A DNA stretch of 64,000 bases from Leuctra nigra (Eukaryota; Arthropoda; Insecta; Plecoptera; Leuctridae), in NCBI GenBank assembly GCA_934045905.1, contig OW203763.1:20754608-20818607 (forward strand), read 5' to 3'. Shown in pieces: positions 1-10,529 of the stretch (its first letter is position 1; each line of letters begins with the position of its first letter). The translations under genes were made by a program, and so were the position numbers. The notes under the pieces were generated by a model, which was not told the origin of the DNA, ran no database searches, and saw nothing but the letters and a program-made list of their open reading frames with translations.

Positions 1-809
1 GGATTGTAAACATTTTAATTGTTTCCATAGTAACGTACTGTGAATGAAATGATAATAATATTTTAGGTTATTACCCGATGCACTGCGAAACGTATGATTA
101 GTCATAATAATTATATGAAGTAACTTTCTGAACATTTTAGAAAATGTTATGAATGAAAATACACTATATTTCCATATATATAGAAATATTATGATAATGA
201 TAATGTATATATTATACTCAGATTATTCTTATTTTTATTGTATTCATACCCTATGGAAATTCTTTTTAATGTCTTTCTTGGCTCTTTTAACATCTTTCGT
301 TGCAAAAATCTTTCGTCATTAGGTCAAAGGTTGTACTGATGAGATGAGTTAACATTACCAAGGCGCTAAGATTGTATAGGTCATTATCAACAAGGATTAG
401 AGAACTGACGTGTTTCGTTCAAATAACCAATCAACCATCATTCTCTATATATTATCAATGAAATACGTTGTTAAAACTGATTGAAAGTGTTAACGCATAA
501 TAAAATTCATTCGTAGCGTAAGTAGGTGTCACTATAATTATATTCTATTTCATAAAAATCAAAGGAACTTGTGAATTTATTTTGTTTATATTAGCATTAT
601 TCGAGTACCAATATGGAACTGTTTTACAGAGTTATTTTCTTGATACTCTTGATTTTCTTGATATTTAAAAAATATAATGTATACATAATGAAAGTACAAG
701 TCGAGGAACTTCGTACTTACTGATAGCTTGGTCATTCTTAAAAACTGCATAATTGAATTCACACATATTACAAGTAAAATAAGTAAGTAAGTAAGTAAGT
801 AAGTAGGTA

Positions 810-842
<33 letters not shown>

Positions 843-2184
843 CAGTCAGTATAAGTAAGTTAAGTAATAATTCCAAGACTAACCTTCTTATAATACTTCT
901 TCTAAACATCTTTAAATCACAATCGATTAACTACAGAAGTATAAAACTTTATCTTCAATTATTTTGAAAAGTAAAAAAACACTATTTTTCACATTATACA
1001 TTGTGATATGAGACGTGTGTAGATGGAAATCTGTCCAAACACTGAGTATTCAGATTTAACATTGCCCTATGCTCTAAAGAATGTCTAACCTTCAAACTGT
1101 TTAATAACAAATTTAATGCAAACTCTGCTTTAAAGTTGTTGAAAACTGGCACGAGTTAAATTTTATAAATTAATATCTTATCGGAATTGAAATTGAGCGT
1201 ATTTGATTAATAAACGACATACGATTTGAAACATACCATTATCAATTTGTCTGGTCTATCCAGTGACGTAACTTGTTACCAAATGGTCCATGTTGCACTT
1301 TGTCTGAATGGTCACATTTTGAGACACGTGGGGTCAAGTAGTGGCCTTGTTTAACGGACTTGTAACACGTCTTTTATCAATACAACATTTTCGATCACAG
1401 ATAGCAGATGCACATTCATTTCATATGATAATGACTAATGTCAAACTTTTAAACATGGAACATTCATGTTATTTCCAAGAAAAGTTTGTAAGTTTTAGAT
1501 TTCAAAGAAAATGCAAAGAATGTTTGGCTGCTGTATGAGCAAGGGCAATGGAAACAGTCATTCAGTTTGCAAGTCCATTCAACCATCATTGCCTTCAATT
1601 GAACAACTCAAGCCTACTCAATTATTCTAATAAAATTAATAAAATTTTCTCACCTCACACTTGTCATCTTAATTTCATACACATTTTCCGTACTTTAGTA
1701 TTACCTAGTTCATAATCCATAATGAATCACTGTCAGTCACCCTTATATCACTTCTGACAAAAACATCACTACGAAAATAAACAATTAATAAATTTTATAT
1801 AAAGAAAACTAGGATAATTTAAGGACGAAACTACCTAACCAAGACACTGAACTAAAACCTGCAACAAAGTTCCTTAACACGAAGGATCTAATTCATGGAG
1901 AGAAAGAGATGTGGTTGGAGGGAGTGGGTGGTTGGTCACTAGTTGTTTCACTCACTCCCATGTGTCCCGACATGTATTGCCTTCTTCTTTCAATGGTAGT
2001 AAGTTAGATCGAGATCAGAGGGAAGGGATAATCAAGCATCAAGGGATTGGCAAGAGACAGTGAACACAATATGATGAGATGACTTGACTGCAAAATACGT
2101 CCGTGCTCCGTAGAGACGCATTGTGTATGATCATTTTGATTCGAACAATACAATTCGGAATGTTTCAAACTGAAAAGAACAATT
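1..2184. other. Intergenic, no recognised gene
   Basis: AT-rich sequence with only short, non-conserved reading frames. It holds the AAGT microsatellite at 781-868. From about 1870 to 2180 the composition becomes richer in G, which could be the promoter or 5' UTR of the candidate small gene that starts at 2185. Nothing else could be recognised. Confidence 0.5.
781..868. repeat. (AAGT)n microsatellite
   Basis: The tetranucleotide AAGT repeats about 20 times, interrupted by AGGT, CAGT and ATA variants. A reading frame on the opposite strand translates it as a leucine/threonine/tyrosine repeat, which is only a shadow of the microsatellite. Confidence 0.95.
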
Positions 2185-3156
2185 ATGGAAACTGATCAGA
2201 CCGCAGCTATTGATTTAGACGATTTAGGAGGGGTAAATTCCTTTAAACTGTAGTTGGTACTAATGGTACACTTTATCTTAATTTATCAGACAAAATAAAT
2301 ATGTCGACGCGTTATGTTCTACGAAACAATTTTCTTATTATAAAAATGATTAGGTACTACGTAATTCATAATCTACTTGATAAATAATAATGGGATCATT
2401 AATTGAGAATTTCCAAGAGTGTGATTATACAAAATTATCTATATATTTAGAAGTCGAATTTCTTAATTTGTTTTGCTGAAATCTGTACCCTGCCGGTTCG
2501 AAGTCGCGACCTTCTGCTAACTATTACGTGAAAGTGAGTCACTGTATAGAACTAACATTGAACTTGTTTTTTTTCATTCACAGCTTACTGTTAAATTAAA
2601 TTTAGTTGCATATTACAAAATTACAATGAAATAATGTGTTCATGATATTTTTTTAACATGAAATAGTATATACAATACCTTTTTGAATGTCATACAAATT
2701 CTTCAGTCAATACAACATCGGTGGCCGAAAGGTATTATTAATAAATTATTGATAAAATATACCTGAACATAACATTATAGCATCTAACACTATATAATTT
2801 TAAATTGATTTGAAGCTCATTCAAAATTAATTGCATAGTATTGTTAGAAGGTTCACATAATACTAAGAATCAACTTTAAAAAATTGGCACTGAATTAAAT
2901 CGCCTATAAATTTTGATTAAGAAACGATTAGTCTAAGACTCTGATAAACAAATCTTTGTATAGATTGTCTGCATCACAACTAATTCTTGATCCGAAGTAT
3001 TTTCTGCAGGTAGCAAACATCTTGGGCGTTCGATCTCCGCGGCAATGGACCGGAAATTCCGCCGGCAAAAGAATGTCGGGTGGTCTGCAGGGAATATCAG
3101 AAAGAAAGGTCATCCAGTATGAAAACGGAAACTTATATCAAGAAGCAATGCACTAG
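2185..3156 (+). CDS. Candidate two-exon small gene, unknown product (64 aa)
   Basis: Exon 1 would be 2185-2232. It starts with ATG, encodes METDQTAAIDLDDLGG and ends at a donor GTAAAT. Exon 2 would be 3010-3156, after the acceptor TATTTTCTGCAG, and runs in the same phase to a TAG at 3154. Both pieces are richer in GC and look more codon-like than their surroundings, and phase 0 is kept across the junction, giving a 64-residue hydrophilic protein with no signal peptide or membrane segment. Exon 2 includes the stretch VRSPRQWTGNSAGKRMSGG. I do not recognise a family. The G-rich sequence just upstream of 2185 would suit a 5' UTR. The pair could also be two unrelated chance frames, or two exons of a longer gene. 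Support is splice phase and composition only. Confidence 0.3.
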
Positions 3157-3720
3157 AGTATCTACTAATGAGACCAGTATTAGACAGTTCAAGGAGGTTC
3201 AACCTCCAAGGTTTCAAGTCTGCCACTTCCATTCAAACAACGGATCCCTTTGTATTTGAAAATGTAGAAAATTAGAAAGTGATCTACAGGAAATTTGATT
3301 ATAAATTATTTTAATTACTCAGTCGTCTCAATACTTCAAATTGATATTATGATTATTTTTTTAAATTTCCTTTTTTGTTGAAAATCACGCGTCTGTTTAA
3401 AATATCACGACAAAAAGTATATACAAAATTTGAAATGCGCTAATTAGTTATTTAAACTTGTATATTCATGGAGTTATATATTTAAATAAGCTACACATTC
3501 ATAAAACTATTGTTTAATTTTAATAAACAGTGATTCATGTAGTAGTTGTAAGTGTAATCATGGTATCATTCTGAGCTAATTTACAATGACTGTTAAATGC
3601 ATTTGAGAGATAATTATGTGCAGTCCATTAATTTCATAGTAAATTGTTGTAGAATTCACGTAAAGTGAGAAAACGGTTCGTAAGTGATCATTTAGTGGTC
3701 ATTAGTTATGAGTACTTCAT

Positions 3721-4650
3721 CAGAGGCGGATCCTTTCTTGGGGGGGGGGGGGGGGGGGGGGGGGTAAAAACTATGAAAACTGTGGAGGGTTTGAGGAAAC
3801 TATAGAATGCGGGTAGCCTGTATTTGTTTTATATAGTTGGCCCCGAATTAGCCCCGCAGGGAACTTTTTTAATTTTTGATGGAAAAAGAATAGAATTTGA
3901 AGCGATTTTGGTATCTCTTTGAAATAATACACATTTACATTCCCCCAATTGGCCCCGCAGTGAATTTTTTGAATTTTTTTATAGAAAGAAACGAATTGAA
4001 GCGATTATTGGCAACCTTTTGAAAGAAATTAAAAAATGAGTGATATTTCGATAACCAACTTCATAAAAGAGGTGAAAACACAATCCATGTAAGTAGTGGC
4101 AGCAGGGGGACATGTAGCTCCCCAGTTTGCCATGCAGATATTTTTTTTACGATTTTAACCTTTGTGAAAGAATATTAGGCGATAAAATAATCATATTGTA
4201 CATTAAACATGTTTTTTAAGATTCATGACTATTATTATTAAAGCAATTCAAAGTTTTGGGATAGGTACCTACTTCGTCAAGTTTTATATAAAATTATTTA
4301 TTTCTGTCAACAGTTTCGAATTTAAAACTTATACAATTTTGATAATTTTGAAATTTTCGAAATATTTTAAAGAAATTGATAAGTTTTGTCCTGAAGAAGA
4401 TTTTGATATTAAAATCGAAACTGTTGGTAGAAATAAATAATTTTATATAAAACATGACAACATATCCCAAAACTTTGAATTGCTTTAATATTGTACATTA
4501 TTTAAGCGGGCAAAATAGGGAAGATGGACTCTCCCGCTCCTGGGCATGCGCCTATGTGTCTGGGCTGGGAAGGACAGATTCTTTACGATTTTAAGATTCT
4601 TAGGGGGGGGGGGGGATCGCCTCCATCGCCCTCCCCTGGATTCACCCCTG
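3721..4650. mobile_element. hAT-like non-autonomous element with foldback core
   Basis: The left end starts CAGAGGCGGATCC and the right end is GGATTCACCCCTG, which resemble the terminal repeats of the element at 6394-7063. A run of 25 G occurs at 3740-3764 and a run of 13 G at 4603-4615. Two imperfect copies of a roughly 110-bp unit containing GGCCCCGCAG lie at about 3840-3940 and 3955-4045. A foldback with arms of about 80-90 bp lies at 4236-4325 and 4412-4490. The eight bases outside each end do not match, so the copy is old, rearranged or composite. Confidence 0.55.
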
Positions 4651-5036
4651 CACTGAAGGTTCAATTATAAATTAATGTAAAAATGGCACACAAAAATGTT
4701 CGCAAAATATTTAAAAAATTTAGAATTTACCACGCGTTGTCTCATAGGTGTAAGGAAAACAGCTTGGCATAATTTCCAATTGATTTCCACTCGCTGATTC
4801 ATCTTTTAATTACCGCGTCAGTGGGATAGATGATGGTGTTAAGTAAGTTGCACTATCATCTCCGCACAGCCTTGAGTTCAATCTCATCCCAGTGATCTTG
4901 TGCGATTAACAAGATTAGTGGCCTACATTCGGCTGACGTAACTTGAGCCAAAGAAGACTTGCCACAAAGACTGCATCCTATAAGTGTCATGAAAAGATAT
5001 TCCACGCATATCATAATATATCGTGTATATCTTTGA

Positions 5037-5665
5037 AGCCAAGGATATGATAAGCTTTCGACCATGATTTGTTAGGTAATATCTGTAATATTCTGTAATT
5101 ACTTCCATCATCAGGGTTCGAGGTAAGTTACTAGACTGATTGTGGTTTACCGTAAAAATGATTTTCATTTACTTGTCATTTACATGCTCATTTACTTACT
5201 CTTATTGCATAGCAACACTTTGCAAAAATTTAATTTTCTAGATTTGTATGTACTTTTTTCTCTCTTATTTTTTACTTTTTCGGCATAAATGATGTTATTC
5301 CTAATTATTCTTACAGGTTGACCGACCAATATTTTATGGGATTCTTGCCTACTTGCATTGCATACAATCAATACCAATATTGATCATGCATTTGTGTTGC
5401 ACTCAAAGCACTGGTTAGTGTATGAAAACATCTTTCCCCATAGAAATGCTTCCGTCTTCTTTTTAAAATTTAATCATTAAAATTTAATTTAACAATCATT
5501 TTTCGCATTGTCTTTTTTGAAAGGTAAATAATGCAAAGTAAGGAAGGATTGCATGATCGTGAAAATCACGGTAAACCACAATCAGTCTAGATACTGACCT
5601 CGAACCCTGATGATTACCTAACAAATCATGGTCCAAAGCTCATATCATATCCTTGTCTTCACTCT
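5037..5665. repeat. Foldback / MITE-like inverted repeat
   Basis: Left arm at about 5037-5155 and right arm at about 5565-5665 are inverted copies of roughly 100 bp. They share, for example, GACCATGATTTGTTAGGTAA, AGGGTTCGAGG and GACTGATTGTGGTTTACCGT, with small indels. About 410 bp of unrelated AT-rich sequence separates them. No coding capacity is visible. It is probably a non-autonomous DNA transposon; its exact termini and duplication were not resolved. Confidence 0.6.
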
Positions 5666-6393
5666 TCAAATACTAATTGAAATGAAGAGTTTAATGATAA
5701 TCGGTAATGATCATTTTTATTCCACATAATGGACTATACATTTAATTTATTTACATTACCGAGATATCGAATGTTGTAAAAGATGTAAACAATTTTAACT
5801 CATATATTTGAATCTTCAATATGTATAAATATGAATATAAGTTTAAAAGTGTTATAATAGACTAAATTATTTATCGAGAGAATTTGAAGATACTGAATTT
5901 GCAATTAGTTCGCTTTTCTCATAGAGGATAAAATTTTACATTTCCAAAAGAAATACATGCTTGAAGGATCCAAATTGTGCTAAACAGTGGAATATAAATA
6001 CAATCGAGGGGCTCAAAGGAAAATGCATACAAGTGTGAAGTGACATTTTCTACAAATGGAGATAAATTACATTTTGCATGTTTCCTCGTTGTTGGTAGAA
6101 TATTATTCGAGACGCCTTTACAGTTTACACAATACTGGAGTTAGTAACAAAATTGTTATACGGTTTTTCAATACCAATTGGACCTACAATATATTACTTG
6201 ATAGTCGAATAGAGGTCAAACTGACTGATCCTCACGATTCAGACAAGTTTTTACACTAACTCTAAAAACACTGATGTCATTCGCTTTTCCTGAAAATCAC
6301 TTGTATTATTTTTCCACCAACTAGAATCCCCCCTCAGCTATGGAACTACGGTCGGTGACAGGCAAAGATGAACCAGGTATAGGGCAGCCCATG

Positions 6394-7063
6394 CAGGGGC
6401 GGATCTAAGGAGGGGCGGAAGGGGCGATCGCCCCCCCCCCCCCATGATTCCTTCTCCACCTTATATTAAGATCAGCAGGTTGATTTTTCATTTCGTCAAA
6501 TTTACAAAAATATCGTAATCATGGCTTGTTCATTGGCAAGGTTTAATCTTTGCTCTAAAAGTGCCTTAAAACTAAATGTTTTCTTCAATATTTCGGGAAA
6601 AATCGCCTTCGGCGATAGGCCTTTGGCGGCTGAGAGCATTTGCGTCCATCAGGGGTGACTGGGGGACAAGGATGTCAGGATAGCATAAGAATTTGGTGGT
6701 GTTATTTACGTATAGTTTCATTTTCTAAACAAAGAACTCAGAAAATTAATTTCGAAGTGTCAACAAACCAAAAAATACCCTGTGGGGCAAGGTGGGGGCA
6801 CTACCCCAAAGTGTCCAAGCTTAAAAAATAATGAATTGTTCAATAAAATACACCTCATAATTCGTCTCAAAATTTGATTTCAAAGTGTCCAAAAACCAAA
6901 AAACGCCCTGCGGGGCAGGGTGGGGGGCTTGCCCCCCACACTCCCCTTAGCCCGTGGGACAATTGTTTTCCTTGCATTATCCCTCACCCCCTGACAAAAG
7001 TTCTGCCCCCTTCATATTTTCCAAATTCGCCCCCTCCATGACAAGAGGCTAGATCCGCTCCTG
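6394..7063. mobile_element. hAT non-autonomous transposon (670 bp)
   Basis: The ends are CAGGGGCGGATCTA and TAGATCCGCTCCTG, which are inverted copies with one mismatch in 14. The element is flanked by a perfect 8-bp direct repeat, AGCCCATG, at 6386-6393 and 7064-7071. An 8-bp duplication with CAGGG-type ends is the hallmark of the hAT superfamily. Inside are two imperfect copies of a roughly 110-bp block ending in CTGYGGGGCARGGTGGGGG, and a run of 13 C near the left end. There is no transposase frame, so movement would depend on a partner element. Confidence 0.9.
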
Positions 7064-7470
7064 AGCCCATGCTAGCGCAGGTTCATATTTGCCTGTTACC
7101 GACTCTAAGCACTTATCTCCATTTGTTTAATAATGTCACTTAGATGCCTTTTCCATTGACCCCCTCAATTGTTTTACATTTCTCAGTAAAACGTTTACAT
7201 CTTTTAAGAAAATTGAGGTAAAGGAGGACTCAATTTCATCCAGCACAGTCCCAATTTCTTTGAAGAGCTCTAAACAGATGTTTAACAATGTTTACGTGTC
7301 AGGTTTGACACCTTGTCTTGTAAACATAACTGAACTGAAGTCAGACGATAGCGGATAGAGTATGGCCAAGAAGGGAACAGCGGATCTTCATACTATGGTA
7401 TAGCTGTGATGCAGAATATTACTACATTCTGTTGAAATTCTTTAAAAGTAAAACCATTTCACAGATTGTG

Positions 7471-7516
7471 CAAAATGGTAAATACCTTGCCTATAGGCAA
7501 GGTATTTACCATTTTG
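7471..7516. repeat. Perfect 46-bp palindrome
   Basis: Two 23-bp arms meet with no spacer at 7493/7494. The left arm begins CAAAATGGTAAATACCTTGC and ends CTA. Symmetry breaks at 7470/7517. It could be the remnant of a MITE or a recombination product. Confidence 0.95.
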
Positions 7517-8133
7517 GCAACAATGAGAGTGATACAGCTGTTTTCTTGTCAATAAGGAGTTTCAATAGCATTTTTTGGTAGGAATCACCAAATTTGTTTG
7601 GCCCAGATACGTCTATAAATACTATTGAAAATGCATCCAAGAGCAGACACAAAGAAAATATATTATATATTATTCGAGATACAGATACCTACTTAAAACT
7701 TTTTACTGCACATTTCATGTGTGTAGTGCATTTAGGTATTACTATAAATATAAACATAGGAGCAGGAAATCGTTAAAATATACACAAAATATTAATTAAT
7801 ATATACTTGAATTTTATTTGATTATCAATTCAATCTTAGTATTTAACTTTTCCAGTAGGTCATATTACACATATCAAGGTAAGACATAGATCTTTCGACA
7901 CAACTAATAATAAAACCATTTCATGGCACCAAATAAAATCCCATAAGTAAAATGATACAATATGGATTTGACTCAAATATTGCATAAGATAAGATCACAC
8001 TGACCTTCCCTATCTTCCAAACTTTGCTTACGCAAAAGGACATTTGCTTTGTCCTAAATTAACATCGACTCATCAATGCTTCTCTAGTTCACATTACAGT
8101 TTGAACATTTCAGATTGGATAATTGGAAAGGTA

Positions 8134-8347
8134 CACTCGGCCAAACAAAAATTGAACATTGACCAAATTTGAATGACTGCTGGTCATGTCCTATCATAAC
8201 CAATCAAAGCTTGTTATTATCATTGAAATGTGAGGTCACCTACTAGAGTGAGACAATGAGATCGCTTAGACTGACTTCTGATGGTGTGATCTTACATTTA
8301 TCAGCCTATCAAATTTATTGAACGTTCAATTTTTGTTTGGCCAAGTG
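8134..8347. mobile_element. Tc1/mariner-like MITE (214 bp)
   Basis: Terminal inverted repeats of 24 bp start CACTCGGCCAAACAAAAATT on the left and end AATTTTTGTTTGGCCAAGTG on the right, with one mismatch. TA dinucleotides flank both ends at 8132-8133 and 8348-8349, as expected for Tc1/mariner insertion. There is no coding capacity. The interior resembles 24,830-24,950, so more than one copy of this family is present. Confidence 0.85.
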
Positions 8348-10529
8348 TACATGTGCACACTGCTTAATATGAACAAAAAAATTATTATTCTATTCTAATA
8401 CCAGTGTACTAAATGGTAATTACGAATTTGATCGATTGCTGGTAGTGGAACCTGAGGTGATTGATGAAAGTGTGGTACAGCAGTAGTAGCTGATGATTTA
8501 AAATGCCTATAAGACTTCGCTTCAAATAATTGTTATCAGTGCGAATGTTGGTTACTCTCTCATTAAACAGATAAGTTTGTATTGAACGTTTGTAAAACCA
8601 GCATAATAAAAAGGCACACCGGTACAGGGTTGCAAGGGTTGCTAGTCTACTAATATAACAATTGCTTAAAATAATAATGAAAATACTGGTAGTTAATAAA
8701 ACATTATTTATAACACATAACAAAGATAGGAGTATATAGTCTCAATAACCAGGGGAAGCTGTCAAACAAAACACATATTGATTTTTGCAGCCCAATGCCT
8801 TGACTAGAAACAAATCAACAGCATAACTAAAATACAATAAAATAATTTTGAAATTACCTATATAGGTACCACTAAAAATAAAGATTTAATTAGATTTAAG
8901 ATTGCCATAAAAAATTGCCATCAATACTGTTTAGTGTTTTTAAAATGACAAATCTCCGTACGATAACATAATTGAGACGTCAAATGCAATGAACAAAATT
9001 TACATAAGAGTCATGAACAACTTACAATATAAAATTATCAATCAGATCAACTGATTTCGTCAACGTAAAAGAGCAACACAATCAGGGCAGAAGGACGTAA
9101 CTCCCAAAAAAATGAATAAAAGGTGTATTCTCTTAAAATACCTTGTACACATACACTTTTAAACGGTAACCATCATAATATTATGAATGTTTATTTCATA
9201 AATATAATATATTGTTTTTAGTGAATAGTTAAACTGCACAGGAATGTATTTACTACCTTACAATCATTAAAATCCTCCTTTTGGAAAACTTATTTTTGAG
9301 AGTTACAATAGTGAATATGCATGTTGCCAATATTTGTTTCTGATATTTAATTTTAGAGTTTCTTTTACTATAAATTCAATGGTGCAGCTGAAAATAGAGT
9401 CACTTGAATATAAAAGGACCCATACTAATAAGTACTAATTTTTCAAATCCTGCCAATCTCAGTTGAAAATCCAATCTGACTTGAGGTCGCAGACCGGGTT
9501 GAGCCAGCATGACTGACCTCGGTGATTGGCCCAGGGCTGCTTGGTCCACATTTCATTCCTTTTCAGTGATGTCCAACCATAGAGCACACCAAAATGCAGG
9601 TTTCGCAGGAAAATTAAACATCCAGAAAGAGTAAATTTATAACTCAAAAAAATACATCAGAAATGTATGCATATTCCCTTTTCTGCACAAAATGCATTTA
9701 GTTAAATGTATAAGAAAACAAATGCACAATGTATTTTCCAGATTTCAATTGTTCACATAGTTGCCAAAATGTTAGATTTGTGTTACTTGGCATTTTGAAT
9801 TTTCCAAACAGAAAACAATTATATATCAGTTCTTAATTAGAAAATTGTGACACCCCGAGATAAATTCTGGAGATAATATTTTCAAAGTATCGGCATTGCT
9901 TTGAAATTGGAGTCAGGACCGTTCAAATTATTTGTAAGGTGAAACGTATTTTTGAACATTATGTTCAAAGTTATGACAGTTATTAGGGAATATTTTCGTC
10001 AGAATTTACCTTGAGTGTTGCAGATTCGTAACAAACTGAGCTGATAATTTGATCAACTTTTTATTATTTTATGCAACAAGAATTTAACAACATCTTTTAA
10101 ATTATGATTGAGCCATACATTAAGTATTTAATTAAAGTGGTTACCTACATAACCAATATTAAGAAGATATGCCACATAATTTACAAAATTCACCCTTTAA
10201 TTTCAATGTATAAGCTCTTACTGATCATAACAGCTTTTCTACCAATATCATTCAGTCATTATAAATATAGTTGATAAGACACAGCCATATTCTCGTTCTA
10301 GGACTATTGTTATCACCAGCACAAAGGTGTTAAATGTCCAGCTTGGCAAAACAAGAGATCCCTTGTTGTTTTCATAATAAAATCATGATAGTCCTTCGTA
10401 GACAAAGAAAGATGTCGGTAAAAAATATAATCTTTATGAGTAAAACAAAATGCTGGACGCAAGCAAGTCAGAACGAGGTGAATACTAAACACTTGTAAAC
10501 TTAATGATAAGCCATGGTGACATACTGAG

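Larger units (their letters stand above)
3157..10529. other. Intergenic, transposon-rich, no recognised gene
   Basis: Apart from the elements listed separately (3721-4650, 5037-5665, 6394-7063, 7471-7516, 8134-8347), this stretch has only short random frames. The right part, about 9.4-10.5 kb, should include the 3' UTR of the SLC41 gene, which is read leftwards from 10530. I could not pick its polyadenylation site with confidence. Confidence 0.5.

Noticed and set aside
781..868. CRISPR-like regular repeat
   Set aside because: It is an uninterrupted tetranucleotide microsatellite in a eukaryotic genome, with no spacers.
2490..2520. B-box-like GGTTCGAAGTCGCGA
   Set aside because: No A box or cloverleaf around it; too short to call a tRNA or SINE.
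9459..9647. Minus-strand frame in a GC-richer patch
   Set aside because: Likely part of the SLC41 3' flank or a short repeat; no conserved protein pattern.
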